The notes beneath the pieces are model-generated. The model saw nothing but the letters and a program-made list of their open reading frames with translations, did no database searches and had not been told where the DNA came from. The position numbers and the translations under genes were made by a program. A stretch of DNA of 40,594 bases from Glycomyces amatae (GTDB lineage Bacteria; Actinomycetota; Actinomycetes; Mycobacteriales; Micromonosporaceae). Below are positions 1-8,490 of this stretch, one piece after another (positions within the stretch are counted from its first letter, which is position 1; every line of letters begins with the position of its first letter). The DNA lies in contig NZ_JAJLQZ010000033.1 of NCBI RefSeq assembly GCF_020991375.1, positions 1 through 40,594 of the forward strand, read 5' to 3'.

Positions 1-110
1 GGGGGGGCCGGCGGGCCCGCCCCCCCCCCCGCCCCCCCCCCCCCCCCCCCCCCCCGGGGGGGGGGGCCCCCCCCCCCCCTCCCCCCCCCCGCCCCCCCGC
101 CCGAACTCTT
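1..110. repeat. Low-complexity G/C homopolymer stretch at window edge
   Basis: Almost pure runs of G and C with only one T and no gene. Base composition jumps abruptly to normal coding DNA just before the stop codon of the endoglucanase at 121. This looks like a contig end or sequencing/assembly artefact rather than biology. Nothing else is visible in it. Confidence 0.7.
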
Positions 111-120
111 GGAACCGGTC

Positions 121-1602
121 CTACAGGGTCCACTGCTGCGAGGCGGCCCCGGAGCAGGTGAACTGCTGGAGCCTGGCGCTGTTCGCCGTGGAGGCCCCGA
201 CCACGCCGAGGCACTTGCCGGAGTGGCGCGCGACGAGCTCGGTGTGGTTCCCGGCGGCGCGCAGCTGCCACTGCTGGTTGGTGCCGCCGTTGCACGCCCA
301 TTGGATCGCCCTGGCGCCGTCGGCGGTCGAGGCGGCGTCGACGTCCAGGCACCGGCCCGACGCCGAGGAGACGATCCGGTAGTAGCCGCCGCCCGCGTCC
401 TGGAGCTCCCACTGCTGGTTCGCGCCGCCGTGGCAGTCGTACTGGATGATCTCGGCGCCGTCGGCGGTGGAGCCGCCGACGACGTCGACGCACCGGCCGG
501 AGTTCCGGTTGACGATGTCGACCGTGGTGACCTCGCCACCGCCGTCGACGTCGTCGCCCCAGCCGTAGCGGAGGCGGTCGGCGCCGCTGTCGTTGCGCAG
601 GGTCAGGTTCAAGTTCGCCCCGCTGCCGCTCTTGGCGAACATCGAGTACCAGTCGTAGCCGATGCTGCCGGGCTTGCCGCCGAGGGCGGGCCAGTAGGTC
701 CCGCCCATGCCGTTGGCGCGCATGACGTCGGTGACCGCGCGGATGTGACGGACGAAGTTGTTCGCGCTGCCCGCGTCGCTGTAGTTCAGGCCGTTGTCCA
801 TCGGCGCGCCGAACTCGGTCACGACCGCCCTGTCGGCGCAGTCGCCCAGGCGGGTCTGGACGTGGCTGCGCCAGGCCGCGTAGTCCATCTCCCCGTAGAA
901 GAACGCGTAGTGGTGGAAGGACAGCAGGGTGCCGTCGAAGCGGCTGTCGTCGCAGATCGGCCTGAGGTCCTGGCTGTAGCCGGTGCCGCCGATGAGGACC
1001 CGTTCGGGCGGCGCCGAGTAGTGGTACTCGAGCCAGTCCGCCGCGACGTCGCGCCACTCCGCCGAGCTGTAGCCGTGCGGCTCGTTCATCGGTTCGAAGT
1101 AGACCTGGCCGTTGGAGCCGTACTGGTAGGTCACGGTGGACCACATGGTGTTGAACGCGGCCATGTTCGTGATCCGGCCGCCGGAGGCGGCGCCGTCCTC
1201 CCAGTAGGCGAGGATGACCTTGAAGCCGCGGGCGGTCGCGGCGTCGATGGCGCCGCGGTAGGCGTTCCACCAGGCCGTGCCGACGGTGTGGGTGTTGATC
1301 GGCAGCCGGACGGTGTTGACGCCGAGGAGGGACTCCATGTCGTCGTAGACGGCGTTGGCCTTGGCCTGCACGGTGGCGTAGCTGTCGGAGGCGCTCAGGC
1401 CGTCGATGACGAGCGGTCCGGTGCTGAAGTTGTCGCCCAGGACGGCCCAGTTGACGCCTCTGAAGTCGCTGGTGTCGGCCTGTGCGGGCGAGGCGGCGGT
1501 CAGCACGGTCGCGGGCACCAGCGCCAGTGAGGCCAGTGCGGTGAGCAGCAGGCGCCGGAGGCGGCGCCGGTGCGGCGGGGACGATGGGCGGTCGGTGCGC
1601 AT
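121..1602 (-). CDS. Secreted GH5 endoglucanase with C-terminal ricin-type beta-trefoil lectin domain
   Basis: A 493-residue secreted glycoside hydrolase. An Arg-rich n-region and hydrophobic core (about residues 12-38) precede a likely cleavage at AQA-D near residue 42. The GH5 catalytic domain spans about 45-345, with the acid/base Glu174 in MNEP and the nucleophile Glu263 in VVTEFGAP. After a short linker, a ricin-type beta-trefoil (about 356-493) shows three repeats, each ending in QQW (NQQWEL, NQQWQL, SQQWTL). This family hydrolyses beta-1,4-glucans or mannans outside the cell, and the lectin domain binds plant polysaccharide; cellulose versus mannan cannot be decided here. The frame is complete and ends in TAG. 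It is monocistronic, with a candidate promoter at 1717-1746. Confidence 0.93.
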   Translation of the reverse strand: MRTDRPSSPPHRRRLRRLLLTALASLALVPATVLTAASPAQADTSDFRGVNWAVLGDNFSTGPLVIDGLSASDSYATVQAKANAVYDDMESLLGVNTVRLPINTHTVGTAWWNAYRGAIDAATARGFKVILAYWEDGAASGGRITNMAAFNTMWSTVTYQYGSNGQVYFEPMNEPHGYSSAEWRDVAADWLEYHYSAPPERVLIGGTGYSQDLRPICDDSRFDGTLLSFHHYAFFYGEMDYAAWRSHVQTRLGDCADRAVVTEFGAPMDNGLNYSDAGSANNFVRHIRAVTDVMRANGMGGTYWPALGGKPGSIGYDWYSMFAKSGSGANLNLTLRNDSGADRLRYGWGDDVDGGGEVTTVDIVNRNSGRCVDVVGGSTADGAEIIQYDCHGGANQQWELQDAGGGYYRIVSSASGRCLDVDAASTADGARAIQWACNGGTNQQWQLRAAGNHTELVARHSGKCLGVVGASTANSARLQQFTCSGAASQQWTL

Positions 1603-1716
1603 GTGGACTCCTCAAGGGGCGGGCGACGGTGGGCCGCGGAGAGTGGTGCGGCGGCGCCGGCCGAGGAGCGAGGGGGTTCGGCGGGTTCGGGCCCGGGACC
1701 GGGAGCCGTTCGGATC

Positions 1717-1746
1717 ACGGTAACGAAAACCCATAGAAGAAGTCAA
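1717..1746 (-). promoter_or_regulatory. Candidate promoter of the GH5 endoglucanase
   Basis: Reading the minus strand, a TTGACT -35 hexamer (1741-1746) and a TACCGT -10 (TAnnnT, 1717-1722) are 18 bp apart. The site lies in an unusually AT-rich patch about 115 bp before the start codon. The rest of 1603-1937 holds no gene; besides this promoter I see only the hairpin at 1894-1923. Confidence 0.4.
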
Positions 1747-1893
1747 GAGTTGCGATATATTGGGACTGAGGCGGCCGGTCCAGGGCCCGCGACCTTGGGA
1801 CGCCGCCGCAAGCCCGTGCGGGGCTTCCTCGAGTCCCGACCGCGGGTGCCCCGGGTTCGCAGGCGCCCCGTGGACGAGGTCCCGGCAGCGCGA

Positions 1894-1923
1894 CGCCCGC
1901 GGCCGGTCGTCCGGCCGCGGGCG
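1894..1923. terminator. Hairpin downstream of the 76-aa protein gene
   Basis: A perfect 13-bp stem (CGCCCGCGGCCGG with its complement) and a TCGT loop lie 14 bp after the stop codon of the minus-strand gene 1938-2168. There is no U-tract, which is usual for actinobacterial terminators. Confidence 0.6.
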
Positions 1924-1937
1924 CCCGCGCGTCGTCG

Positions 1938-2168
1938 TCAGGCGTTCAAGCGCCTGGCCAGCAGCTCCTTGCCCTCTTCGGCGCCCTTGCGGCTCGCGCC
2001 CTGGGCCCGTTTGAAGAAGTCCGCCAGCTCGCTGTCGCCCGCGCTCTCGGCGTCGGCGATGTAGGTCTCCAGGCGCAGCGCGTTGCTCAGGCACGCCTCG
2101 ACGAACCAGATGATGTTGTAGTCCTTGTCAGGCGTGCCGGTCACATGCCCGGTCTCCCGGTCGGTCAT
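1938..2168 (-). CDS. Small conserved actinobacterial protein of unknown function (76 aa)
   Basis: A 76-residue soluble acidic protein starting MTDRETGHV. I chose ATG 2168 because a strong GAGGGGG Shine-Dalgarno sits just upstream; a longer reading to 2231 has no ribosome site. The central segment (about 18-60) reads as a helical protein with the pattern DYNIIWFVEACLSNALRLET and then AESAGDSELADFF. I recognise this pattern from unnamed small actinobacterial proteins but know no established function. There is no signal peptide or membrane segment. It is monocistronic, followed by the hairpin at 1894-1923. It may be a small stress-type or scaffold protein; I would not name it further. Confidence 0.75.
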   Translation of the reverse strand: MTDRETGHVTGTPDKDYNIIWFVEACLSNALRLETYIADAESAGDSELADFFKRAQGASRKGAEEGKELLARRLNA

Positions 2169-2233
2169 CGCGATCCCCCTCGGTCGTCGACGTTCGCCGA
2201 ACGGGTACCCGCCGGGCGCGCACCGACACATGC

Positions 2234-2269
2234 GGCGCCGCCCCGCCTCGGGGAGGACGGGGCGGCGCC
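2234..2269. terminator. Hairpin between HAF-repeat gene and small-protein gene
   Basis: A perfect 12-bp GC stem (GGCGCCGCCCCG with its complement) and a 12-nt loop lie about 80 bp beyond the stop of the minus-strand gene 2351-3442. It is a likely rho-independent-like terminator without a U-tract. Confidence 0.5.
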
Positions 2270-2350
2270 GGGGGAGTGGTTCGCGGGAGGGCCGCTACAG
2301 GGTCCGGGCGCGGCGGCCCGACCGCGTCCCCTCGGGACGGTCCGCCGCGG

Positions 2351-3442
2351 TCACCCGCAGGTCCACAGGACCGCGTTGTAGACGTTCAGGTCGGCGTCGT
2401 CGACGCCCACGAAGACGTGCCCGGCGATCAGGGAGCCGTCGGCGCTGATCTCGTCGGCCCCGTCCTCTCCGCGGCCGCCGTGGTCGGCCACGCCCGGGAG
2501 GTCGAAGACGGTCCCGCCGACCTGGTAGGCGGCGGTCCGCACGTCGGGGCGGTGGCCGGCGACGGTCCCGTCGGCGCTGACCGCCACGGAGTAGTCGAGC
2601 TCGGTCATCTCGGCGGTGCCCTCGGCCAGGTTCCAGCGCACGCCCGTGCTCGCGAACCCGAGTCCCGGCGCGAACAGCTGGCCGGAGGCCCAGTCGCCGT
2701 TCAGGTCCATGGCGATGGAGCTGATGTCGGCGAGGTCGACCCCTTCGGGCGCGGGCAGTCCGGCCCCGGTGCCGTCGGGGTGCCACAGGTACGGCTTGCT
2801 GCCCCCGGCCCCGTCGTAGTAGGCGCCGACGACGGTCCCGTCGTCGCCGATGTCGTAGGCGGCGCCGGCGTAGGCCTCCTCCGGCAGCGCGAGGTCGACC
2901 GGCCCGGACCCGTCGGCCGGCCAGACGACCGGGACGTCCTGGGCGCCGCGCCGGTCGACCCCGGCGACGTCGCCGCGCTCGTTGATCCCGTGCGCCCGGC
3001 CGCCGTCCTCCTCTGCCGGCAGCTCGGAGAGCTCGCCGTCGCGCCAGACGTACGGCACGTCGTAGCCGTCGACGGTCGTGTACCCGGCGGCGGTGCCGGA
3101 GGCGTTGACGTCGTGGAGCCGCGGGTGGTCGCCGGGCATCGGCACCTCGGTGACCGCGCCGTCCGCGTAGAGGCGCGGATGGGCCCCGAGGCCGTCGGGC
3201 CAGCTCTGGTCGAGCGGCAGCGCGTAGTAGGCGATGACGGACCCGTCGTCGCTCATGCCGCTCACGTTCGTGGACACGAGTCCTTCGGGGATCGGCAGGG
3301 TCTCCAGGACGCAGGACGGCGCCGCCTCGGGCGCGGTCTCGTCGGCCGAGGCGAACTGCACCGCGTACGCGGTGGTCGCCGCGACCGCGGCTCCCGCCGC
3401 CGCGGCGGCGACGGCGCTGCGGGCCTTGAACCTTCTTGACAT
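2351..3442 (-). CDS. Secreted HAF-repeat (beta-propeller-like) protein
   Basis: A 363-residue exported protein. MSRRFKAR plus an Ala-rich hydrophobic stretch forms the signal peptide (about 1-33). The mature part is a chain of HAF-type extracellular repeats, recognisable by recurring D[IV][NGD]xxGxxxG units such as DVNASGTAAGY, GINERGDVAG and DIGDDGTVVGA. Each is followed by a variable segment with a VWRDG- or LWHPDG-like turn. Such repeats usually form beta-propeller-like surface structures of unknown ligand. There are no catalytic motifs, no LPxTG and no C-terminal membrane helix, so the protein is probably released. It ends in ...LWTCG, and a Cys near the mature N-terminus could pair with the terminal Cys. 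A GGAAGAGGAA ribosome site supports the start. Confidence 0.8.
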   Translation of the reverse strand: MSRRFKARSAVAAAAAGAAVAATTAYAVQFASADETAPEAAPSCVLETLPIPEGLVSTNVSGMSDDGSVIAYYALPLDQSWPDGLGAHPRLYADGAVTEVPMPGDHPRLHDVNASGTAAGYTTVDGYDVPYVWRDGELSELPAEEDGGRAHGINERGDVAGVDRRGAQDVPVVWPADGSGPVDLALPEEAYAGAAYDIGDDGTVVGAYYDGAGGSKPYLWHPDGTGAGLPAPEGVDLADISSIAMDLNGDWASGQLFAPGLGFASTGVRWNLAEGTAEMTELDYSVAVSADGTVAGHRPDVRTAAYQVGGTVFDLPGVADHGGRGEDGADEISADGSLIAGHVFVGVDDADLNVYNAVLWTCG

Positions 3443-3614
3443 CGGGTCGGATTCCTCTTCCTCGCTCGGCGGCTCGGTCGCCGGCGGAGCGGTGCTCCGC
3501 CGGCAGGACCACTCTGCCGCAGACGCGCGCGTTCCACGAGGCGGTGGACCGGCGGGAGACCAGCGGGAAAGCGGCGGGAAGCCCCCGGCTGGCCCGCGAG
3601 CAGGCCGACCCGCG

Positions 3615-4274
3615 TCAGGTCGCCAGGCCGTGGCGGTAGGCGTAGACGACCGCCTGGACCCGGTCGCGCAGGCCGAGCTTGGCCAGGATGCGCGACACGA
3701 AGGTCTTCACGGTCTCAGGGCTGATGACCAGCGCCGCGGCGATCTCGCCGTTGGAGCGGCCGTCCGCGATGAGGCGCAGCACCTCCAGCTCGCGCGGCGT
3801 CAGGGGCAGCTCCTCCGGGACGTCGCCCGCGGGCCTGATCCTGGCCGCGTACCTGCCCACCAGCGCCCGCGTCACCTCGGGGTCCAGCAGCGCCGCGCCC
3901 GTCGCGACGGTGCGGATGCCCTGGAGCAGCTGCGTGGGCGGCGCGTCCTTGAGCAGGAACCCGCTCGCTCCGGCCCGCAGCGCCTCGTAGACGTACTCGT
4001 CCAGGTTGAACGTGGTCACCACCAGGACCTTGACCGGGTCGGCCACCTTGTCGCCCGCGAGCCGCCGGGTGGCCTCGATGCCGTCGAGCACCGGCATCCG
4101 GACGTCCATGAGCACGACGTCCGGGCGCAGCCGAGCGGCGAGCTCGACCGCGGCCCGCCCGTCGCCGCACTCGCCCGCCACCTCGAGGTCGGGCTGCGCG
4201 TCGATGATCGTCACCAGCCCGGTGCGGATGAGCATCTGGTCGTCGCAGACCAGGACCCGGATCGGCGCGGTCAC
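3615..4274 (-). CDS. NarL/FixJ-family response regulator
   Basis: A 219-residue response regulator starting at GTG 4274, which overlaps the kinase stop (GTGA). The receiver domain (about 5-125) has the DD pair at 11-12, phospho-acceptor Asp57 in VVLMDVRMP, Thr in VVTTFN and Lys in LLKDAPP. The LuxR-type HTH (about 150-215) carries LTPRELEVLRLIADGRSNGEIA and the recognition helix SPETVKTFVSRILAKL. It should be phosphorylated by the adjacent kinase and bind DNA as a dimer. The target is not evident, but the CPBP protease gene in the same operon is an obvious candidate. Confidence 0.93.
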   Translation of the reverse strand: MTAPIRVLVCDDQMLIRTGLVTIIDAQPDLEVAGECGDGRAAVELAARLRPDVVLMDVRMPVLDGIEATRRLAGDKVADPVKVLVVTTFNLDEYVYEALRAGASGFLLKDAPPTQLLQGIRTVATGAALLDPEVTRALVGRYAARIRPAGDVPEELPLTPRELEVLRLIADGRSNGEIAAALVISPETVKTFVSRILAKLGLRDRVQAVVYAYRHGLAT

Positions 4275-5425
4275 GACGGGCTCCTCGCCGGGATGCGCGC
4301 CCGCACGACGAAGCCGCCGTCCTCCCGCGGGCCCGCGTCGAACTCGCCGCCGAGGAGGTCGACCCGCTCCCGGAGCCCGGCGAGGCCGCGCCCGCTCCCG
4401 GCCCCGACCCCGGGCTGCGGACGGGACCCGTCCGTGCTGACCTCCACGGTGATGTCGCTGTCGCGGTGGCGCACCCGCACCGCGGTGCGGGTGCTGCGGG
4501 CGTACTTGAGGGCGTTCGTCAGCCCCTCCTGCACCACCCGGTAGGCCACCAGGTCGGCGCTGCCGGTGGCCGCCGCGGGCGTGCCCTCCTCGGTGAACTC
4601 CACCTCCTGCCCGGCCCGGCGCGTCTGCTCCACGAGCGTGAGCAGCCTGCCGACCGTCGGCGTCCGCGACTCGGCGCCGTGGTCGGGGTTGAGCAGGTCG
4701 AGCAGGTGCCGCAGGTCGGTGGTGGCGCGGCGGCCGGTGTCGCCCACGGCCTTCAGGGTCTGGTCGAGCCTCTCGGGCGCCCCGGTCAGGTACCGCGCCG
4801 CCTCGGCCTGCACGACCATCGCCGTCACGTGGTGGGTCACGACGTCGTGGAGCTCGCGGGCGATGCGGGTGCGCTCGGCGGCGCGGGTGGCCTCGGCGAC
4901 GCGGCGGCGGCGCTCGGCCTCGGCCGCCCGGGTGGCGCGCAGCCAGGCCCCGACGCCCCAGGCGACGACCGCCAGGAGGTAGAACACCACGAACCCGTCG
5001 AGCCTCTCGGTGGAGCCGAGCCCCACGAGCGCGAACGCGACGGCGACGTAGGCCGCCGTGAGGACGGCCGCGGTCGTCCGGCGCAGCCGCTCCAGGTGGG
5101 CGCCCGCGCTGATGATCGCGATCGCCAGGGCGGTGCCCGCGACGACGTGGTAGCTGCCGAGCATGGACACGGTGAAGCCCAGCGACACCAGGGCCAGGCT
5201 CGCCAGCGGCCACCGCCGCCGGACCGCCAGCGGGAGGCACAGCAGGGCCAGCACCACAATCGTCATGGGGCCGAACGGGTTCGAGGGCAGATCGCCGACC
5301 TGCGTGACGTACTCCTGGAGCACGGGCACGAACGAGAGGCCGACGAACAGCAGGCCGAGGGGGAGGTCCCGGAGCGTGACGTCGAGCCGCCGCCACCGCT
5401 CCGGGAGCCGCCGAAGCATGTTCAC
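4271..5425 (-). CDS. DesK-type sensor histidine kinase (HisKA_3)
   Basis: A 384-residue membrane kinase. The N-terminal half (about 22-165) holds four to six hydrophobic helices. A short cytoplasmic coiled linker follows, then the HisKA_3 dimerisation helix with phospho-acceptor His193 in RIARELHDVVTHH. The HATPase domain follows with the N-box VVQEGLTNALKYA and the G-box GRGLAGLRERV. Start choice: GTG 5425 overlaps the TGA of the upstream protease gene as GTGA, matching the coupling further down; ATG 5419 is an alternative. No extracytoplasmic sensor domain is visible, so it probably senses membrane state or a membrane partner. Confidence 0.92.
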   Translation of the reverse strand: MNMLRRLPERWRRLDVTLRDLPLGLLFVGLSFVPVLQEYVTQVGDLPSNPFGPMTIVVLALLCLPLAVRRRWPLASLALVSLGFTVSMLGSYHVVAGTALAIAIISAGAHLERLRRTTAAVLTAAYVAVAFALVGLGSTERLDGFVVFYLLAVVAWGVGAWLRATRAAEAERRRRVAEATRAAERTRIARELHDVVTHHVTAMVVQAEAARYLTGAPERLDQTLKAVGDTGRRATTDLRHLLDLLNPDHGAESRTPTVGRLLTLVEQTRRAGQEVEFTEEGTPAAATGSADLVAYRVVQEGLTNALKYARSTRTAVRVRHRDSDITVEVSTDGSRPQPGVGAGSGRGLAGLRERVDLLGGEFDAGPREDGGFVVRARIPARSPS

Positions 5426-6255
5426 CGGGGCAGTCTAGCGACGGCCTCGGCGCGGGCGGCGCGACGGAGCGGCACCAGGCGGCCGCGTCGCTTTGCCAGC
5501 CAGAGGAACACGATGCCGGTCAGGACGCAGAACACGATCGAGTACACGCTGCCCTCGGGGCCGAACTCCCCGCCCGAGACCAGCATCGGGCCGGAGGTGG
5601 CGGCGTCGAGGAGGCCCTGCGGGGTGCCGTTGCCGGACACCTCGGTGCTGAAGATCGCGGAGGCGGCGAAGTTCCATCCGAAGTGGATGCCGATGGGGAG
5701 CCACAGGCTCCGGGTGGCGATGTAGGCGGCGCCGAGCATGAAGCCGGCCTCGATCGCGATGGCGGTGACGCCCCAGAGGGTCGCGTTGGGGTTGATCAGG
5801 TGGGACATGCCGAACAGAACGCTGGTGAAGGCCAGCGCGAGCCCGGTGCCCCACCACTGCTCGAGGATCCGCAGCAGCACGCCGCGGTACACCAGCTCCT
5901 CGCTCACGGCGGCGGCCGCCATGAAGCCGAGCAGGCCGATCACGGCCTCGGGGTCGCCGACGCCGTCCACCTCGTAGTGCCCCAGGAGGGCGATGTTCAG
6001 GATGACGAGGCCGAACAGCGCGACGCCGAACAGCGTGCCCCAGCCGGTCCCGGTGACCGAGCTCTCGCGGCCGAGTTCGACGACCGTGCGCCGCTCGGTC
6101 AGGCGGACGATCCACCGGTAGACGACGACCGAGAGCACGACGGTGGCGAGGCTGATCGCCAGGACGAGCCAGTGGTCGCCCTCGAACGCCAGCGAGGCCT
6201 GACCGCCGATGGCGACGATCGCCCCGACCGCCAGGAGTTGCCATACCAGTCTCAT
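5422..6255 (-). CDS. CPBP-family intramembrane metalloprotease
   Basis: A 277-residue polytopic membrane protein of the CPBP (Abi/CAAX-protease-like) family. The conserved motifs are present: motif 1 EExxxR as Glu119-Glu120...Arg124 (SEELVYRG), motif 2 FGMSHL with His152, and motif 3 HFGWN with His191 and Asn195. About eight hydrophobic helices can be drawn. These residues form the metal-dependent active site in Rce1-like enzymes. ATG 6255 is preferred because GGAAGGA lies 6 nt upstream; an in-frame GTG at 6270 would bury that site. It is the first gene of a three-gene, translationally coupled operon with a kinase and regulator, suggesting regulated proteolysis of a membrane protein or peptide. 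Confidence 0.88.
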   Translation of the reverse strand: MRLVWQLLAVGAIVAIGGQASLAFEGDHWLVLAISLATVVLSVVVYRWIVRLTERRTVVELGRESSVTGTGWGTLFGVALFGLVILNIALLGHYEVDGVGDPEAVIGLLGFMAAAAVSEELVYRGVLLRILEQWWGTGLALAFTSVLFGMSHLINPNATLWGVTAIAIEAGFMLGAAYIATRSLWLPIGIHFGWNFAASAIFSTEVSGNGTPQGLLDAATSGPMLVSGGEFGPEGSVYSIVFCVLTGIVFLWLAKRRGRLVPLRRAARAEAVARLPR

Positions 6256-6474
6256 GAAGCTTCCTTCCACATTGCCGCGGCGGGGGCGCCGCGGCTGCGG
6301 TGAACGCTACGGACCGGACCGCCCCGCGTCGTCCCCGTGAAGTCGACACTTGCGCGTAGCTCGCACGGGGGACGGAACCGCCGAAACGCGGGCGGCCGCC
6401 CCGGGGTCCGGCGGCTCCAGAAGGGATAACGCGGCCCCGGGCCGGGTACGCCGCGGACCATGGAGCGACACGCG

Positions 6475-7581
6475 ATGCTCAAAGGCGCAGGGGACGACCT
6501 CCGAAGGGTGCGGCGCTTCGTCCGCGGGGTGTCCGACCCCGGCAGCTGGGCGCGGGAGACGGCCGTCCAGGCGCTGAAGGCCGGGCTCGCGGCCGTCCTG
6601 GCCTGGATCGTCGCCGCCGACCTGCTCAGCCTGCCCCAGCCCTACCTCGCGCCGTGGGTGGCGTTCGCCGTGGTCAGGCCGACGGTGTACTGGTCGGTCC
6701 TGACCGGCATGCGGCAGGTGGGGGCGGTGGTGCTCGGGGTCGCCGCCGCGTCGCTCGCCGTCTGGCTGATGCCCGGCAAGGAGCTCGCGCTCGCGGTGTG
6801 CGTGCCGGTGGCGTTCCTGGTGAGCCAGTGGCACCGCCTGGACGACCAGGGCCTGTACGTGCCCTTCACCGCCCTGTTCCTGGTCGCCGTCGACAGCGTC
6901 AACGGGCCGTCCGTGCTGTTCCGGCTGCTGGAGACGGGCCTCGGCGCCGCGATCGGGATGGGGGTGAACCTGCTGGTGGCGCCCCCGCTGCGGGTCCGCG
7001 CCGTCGGCGCCCGCGTGCGGCGCGACGGAGGCGCGACCGCCCAGCTGCTGCGCGACATGGCCTCCGGGCTGCGCGGCGAGCGCGACGGCTCCGGCGCCGA
7101 CTCGTGGTCGGCGCACGCGCTGCGGCTCGACGGCCGCTCCGTGGAGACGCGCTCGGCGATGCGCCGCGCCCGCGACGGCCTCAGGCTCAATCTCCGGCGG
7201 CCCGCCTACCGCGACGCGGTCGACCGGTTCGCCGCCGTGTTCGACCTGAACTGGCGCCTCGCCCAGGCCGTGCGGACGCTCGCGGACGTCCTCGACGACG
7301 GCGACCGCGACGCGATGTCGGACCGGTCCTTCGACCCCGACTTCAACGAGGAGTGCGCCGCGGCCCTCGACGCCGCCGCCGACGCCTACGAGCGGCGGCT
7401 CGACGAGCTGCTGCCGGACGGCGGCGGCGACGGCGCGGACGGCCTCGACCGCGACTGGTCGGAGCGGCTGGACGCGCTGGAGCACCGGGCCGACCGGGCC
7501 GGGGCCGACCGCGCCGTCGCCGAGGCCCAGGCCGCCCTGATGGTGGCGGTGCGCCGCCTCTTCCAGGAGCTGTCCCGCTGA
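6475..7581 (+). CDS. FUSC/ArAE-family inner-membrane protein (aromatic acid exporter-like)
   Basis: A membrane protein of about 368 residues. The N-terminal half contains five or six hydrophobic helices, including the typical AVLAWIVAADLL, WVAFAVVRPTVYWSVLTG and GAAIGMGVNLLVAPP segments of the FUSC/aromatic-acid-exporter family. The C-terminal half is a charged, helical cytoplasmic domain rich in Arg/Asp/Ala. ATG 6475 follows a GGAG at good distance; ATG 6460 is an alternative adding MERHA. In this family the role is export of aromatic or weak-acid compounds, but many actinobacterial members are uncharacterised. It is divergent from the protease operon and shares its 5' region (6256-6474). 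Confidence 0.8.
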   Translation: MLKGAGDDLRRVRRFVRGVSDPGSWARETAVQALKAGLAAVLAWIVAADLLSLPQPYLAPWVAFAVVRPTVYWSVLTGMRQVGAVVLGVAAASLAVWLMPGKELALAVCVPVAFLVSQWHRLDDQGLYVPFTALFLVAVDSVNGPSVLFRLLETGLGAAIGMGVNLLVAPPLRVRAVGARVRRDGGATAQLLRDMASGLRGERDGSGADSWSAHALRLDGRSVETRSAMRRARDGLRLNLRRPAYRDAVDRFAAVFDLNWRLAQAVRTLADVLDDGDRDAMSDRSFDPDFNEECAAALDAAADAYERRLDELLPDGGGDGADGLDRDWSERLDALEHRADRAGADRAVAEAQAALMVAVRRLFQELSR

Positions 7582-7662
7582 CTCCGGTCCCGCCGGACCG
7601 CGCCGCCCTCGATGCAGCCCGCCCCGGACCGGCGCCCGGCCCCGGCGGCGAATCCGAGAACA

Positions 7663-7708
7663 GGCCGCCCCGGCGTCCGGCGGATCGGTGCCGGGCGCCG
7701 GGGCGGCC
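7663..7708. terminator. Convergent-gene terminator hairpin
   Basis: Perfect 13-bp arms GGCCGCCCCGGCG / CGCCGGGGCGGCC flank a 20-nt loop. The hairpin lies between the convergent FUSC gene (ends 7581) and the ABC-2 permease gene (ends 7720), so it could serve both strands. Confidence 0.6.
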
Positions 7709-7719
7709 CTCGAGGGGGC

Positions 7720-8490
7720 TTATTCCCAGCGGAAGAACCGAACGGCCACCGCGGTGCTCACCAGGATCGCCGCGCCCATCGCGACGAGGTGCGCCGGGTT
7801 CTGGTCCATGTCGGCCCACGCGCGGCCCATGGCCTGGACCGCCGCGCCGAAGGGCAGGGACTCGCCGACCGCCGCGAGCGGCGCGGGCAGGTTGTCGGTG
7901 GGGCCGAACATGCCGCCGGTCGCGCCGAGCGCGAAGAACAGCGTCAGGCCGATCGCCACCGCGGCGTTGCCGGTGGGCGCGACCGCGGCGACGAGCAGTC
8001 CGAGCGCGTACATCGTCAGCGCCGCCAGCCCGAATACCGCCAGCGCGGCCCCGAGGCGGTCGGGGACGCCCACGTCGAAGAACAGCATCGCCGCGGTCAC
8101 GGCGAGCGCGACGCCCACCAGCGACTGGACGAGGCTCACGACCACTTGGGCGGTCAGGATCATCCCCGGATGCGCGGGCGTGACGGCCAGCCGGCGCAGC
8201 ACGTGCGTGCGGCGGTAGTACGCCAGGAAGCTCGGCATGTTCACCACGCCGACCGTGGCGATGACGATGGTGAGCACCAGGGGCATGACGTACAGCTCGA
8301 AGACGCTGACGCCGCCCACGGAGGCCTCGCCGAAGACGCCCATCCCGTTCATCACGAGGATGAGCAGGGGCAGCCCGAGCGGGATGATCAGGCCCGCGGT
8401 GTCGCGGACGACCATCTTCCCCTCGGCCGCGACGAGCGCGGCCCAGGCGCGCGGGCCGGGCCGGTGGGGGGCCGTGTCGATCGTGCTCAT
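7720..8490 (-). CDS. ABC-2 type exporter permease
   Basis: A 256-residue integral membrane protein with six hydrophobic helices and the usual ABC-2 layout: short cytoplasmic N-terminus, LIIPLGLPLLILVMNGMGVF helix 1, VLTIVIATVGVVNMPSFLAYYR, and PFGAAVQAMG near the last external loop. The segment RTHVLRRLAVTPAHPG is the typical coupling region between helices 2 and 3. ATG 8490 overlaps the ATPase stop as ATGA, so the two subunits are translationally coupled. The substrate is unknown; relatives export drugs, lipids or peptides. The divergent two-component system at 9551-11310 probably controls it. Confidence 0.9.
   Translation of the reverse strand: MSTIDTAPHRPGPRAWAALVAAEGKMVVRDTAGLIIPLGLPLLILVMNGMGVFGEASVGGVSVFELYVMPLVLTIVIATVGVVNMPSFLAYYRRTHVLRRLAVTPAHPGMILTAQVVVSLVQSLVGVALAVTAAMLFFDVGVPDRLGAALAVFGLAALTMYALGLLVAAVAPTGNAAVAIGLTLFFALGATGGMFGPTDNLPAPLAAVGESLPFGAAVQAMGRAWADMDQNPAHLVAMGAAILVSTAVAVRFFRWE

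Noticed and set aside
1..110. A telomere of a linear actinomycete chromosome
   Set aside because: It is homopolymer C/G without the short palindromes typical of such telomeres; an assembly or sequencing artefact is more likely.
109..1530. Long plus-strand frame opposite the GH5 gene, and many similar frames opposite or out of phase with other genes
   Set aside because: In such GC-rich DNA, frames opposite real genes stay open by chance; their translations are low-complexity Val/Gly/Arg/Ala and lack domains.
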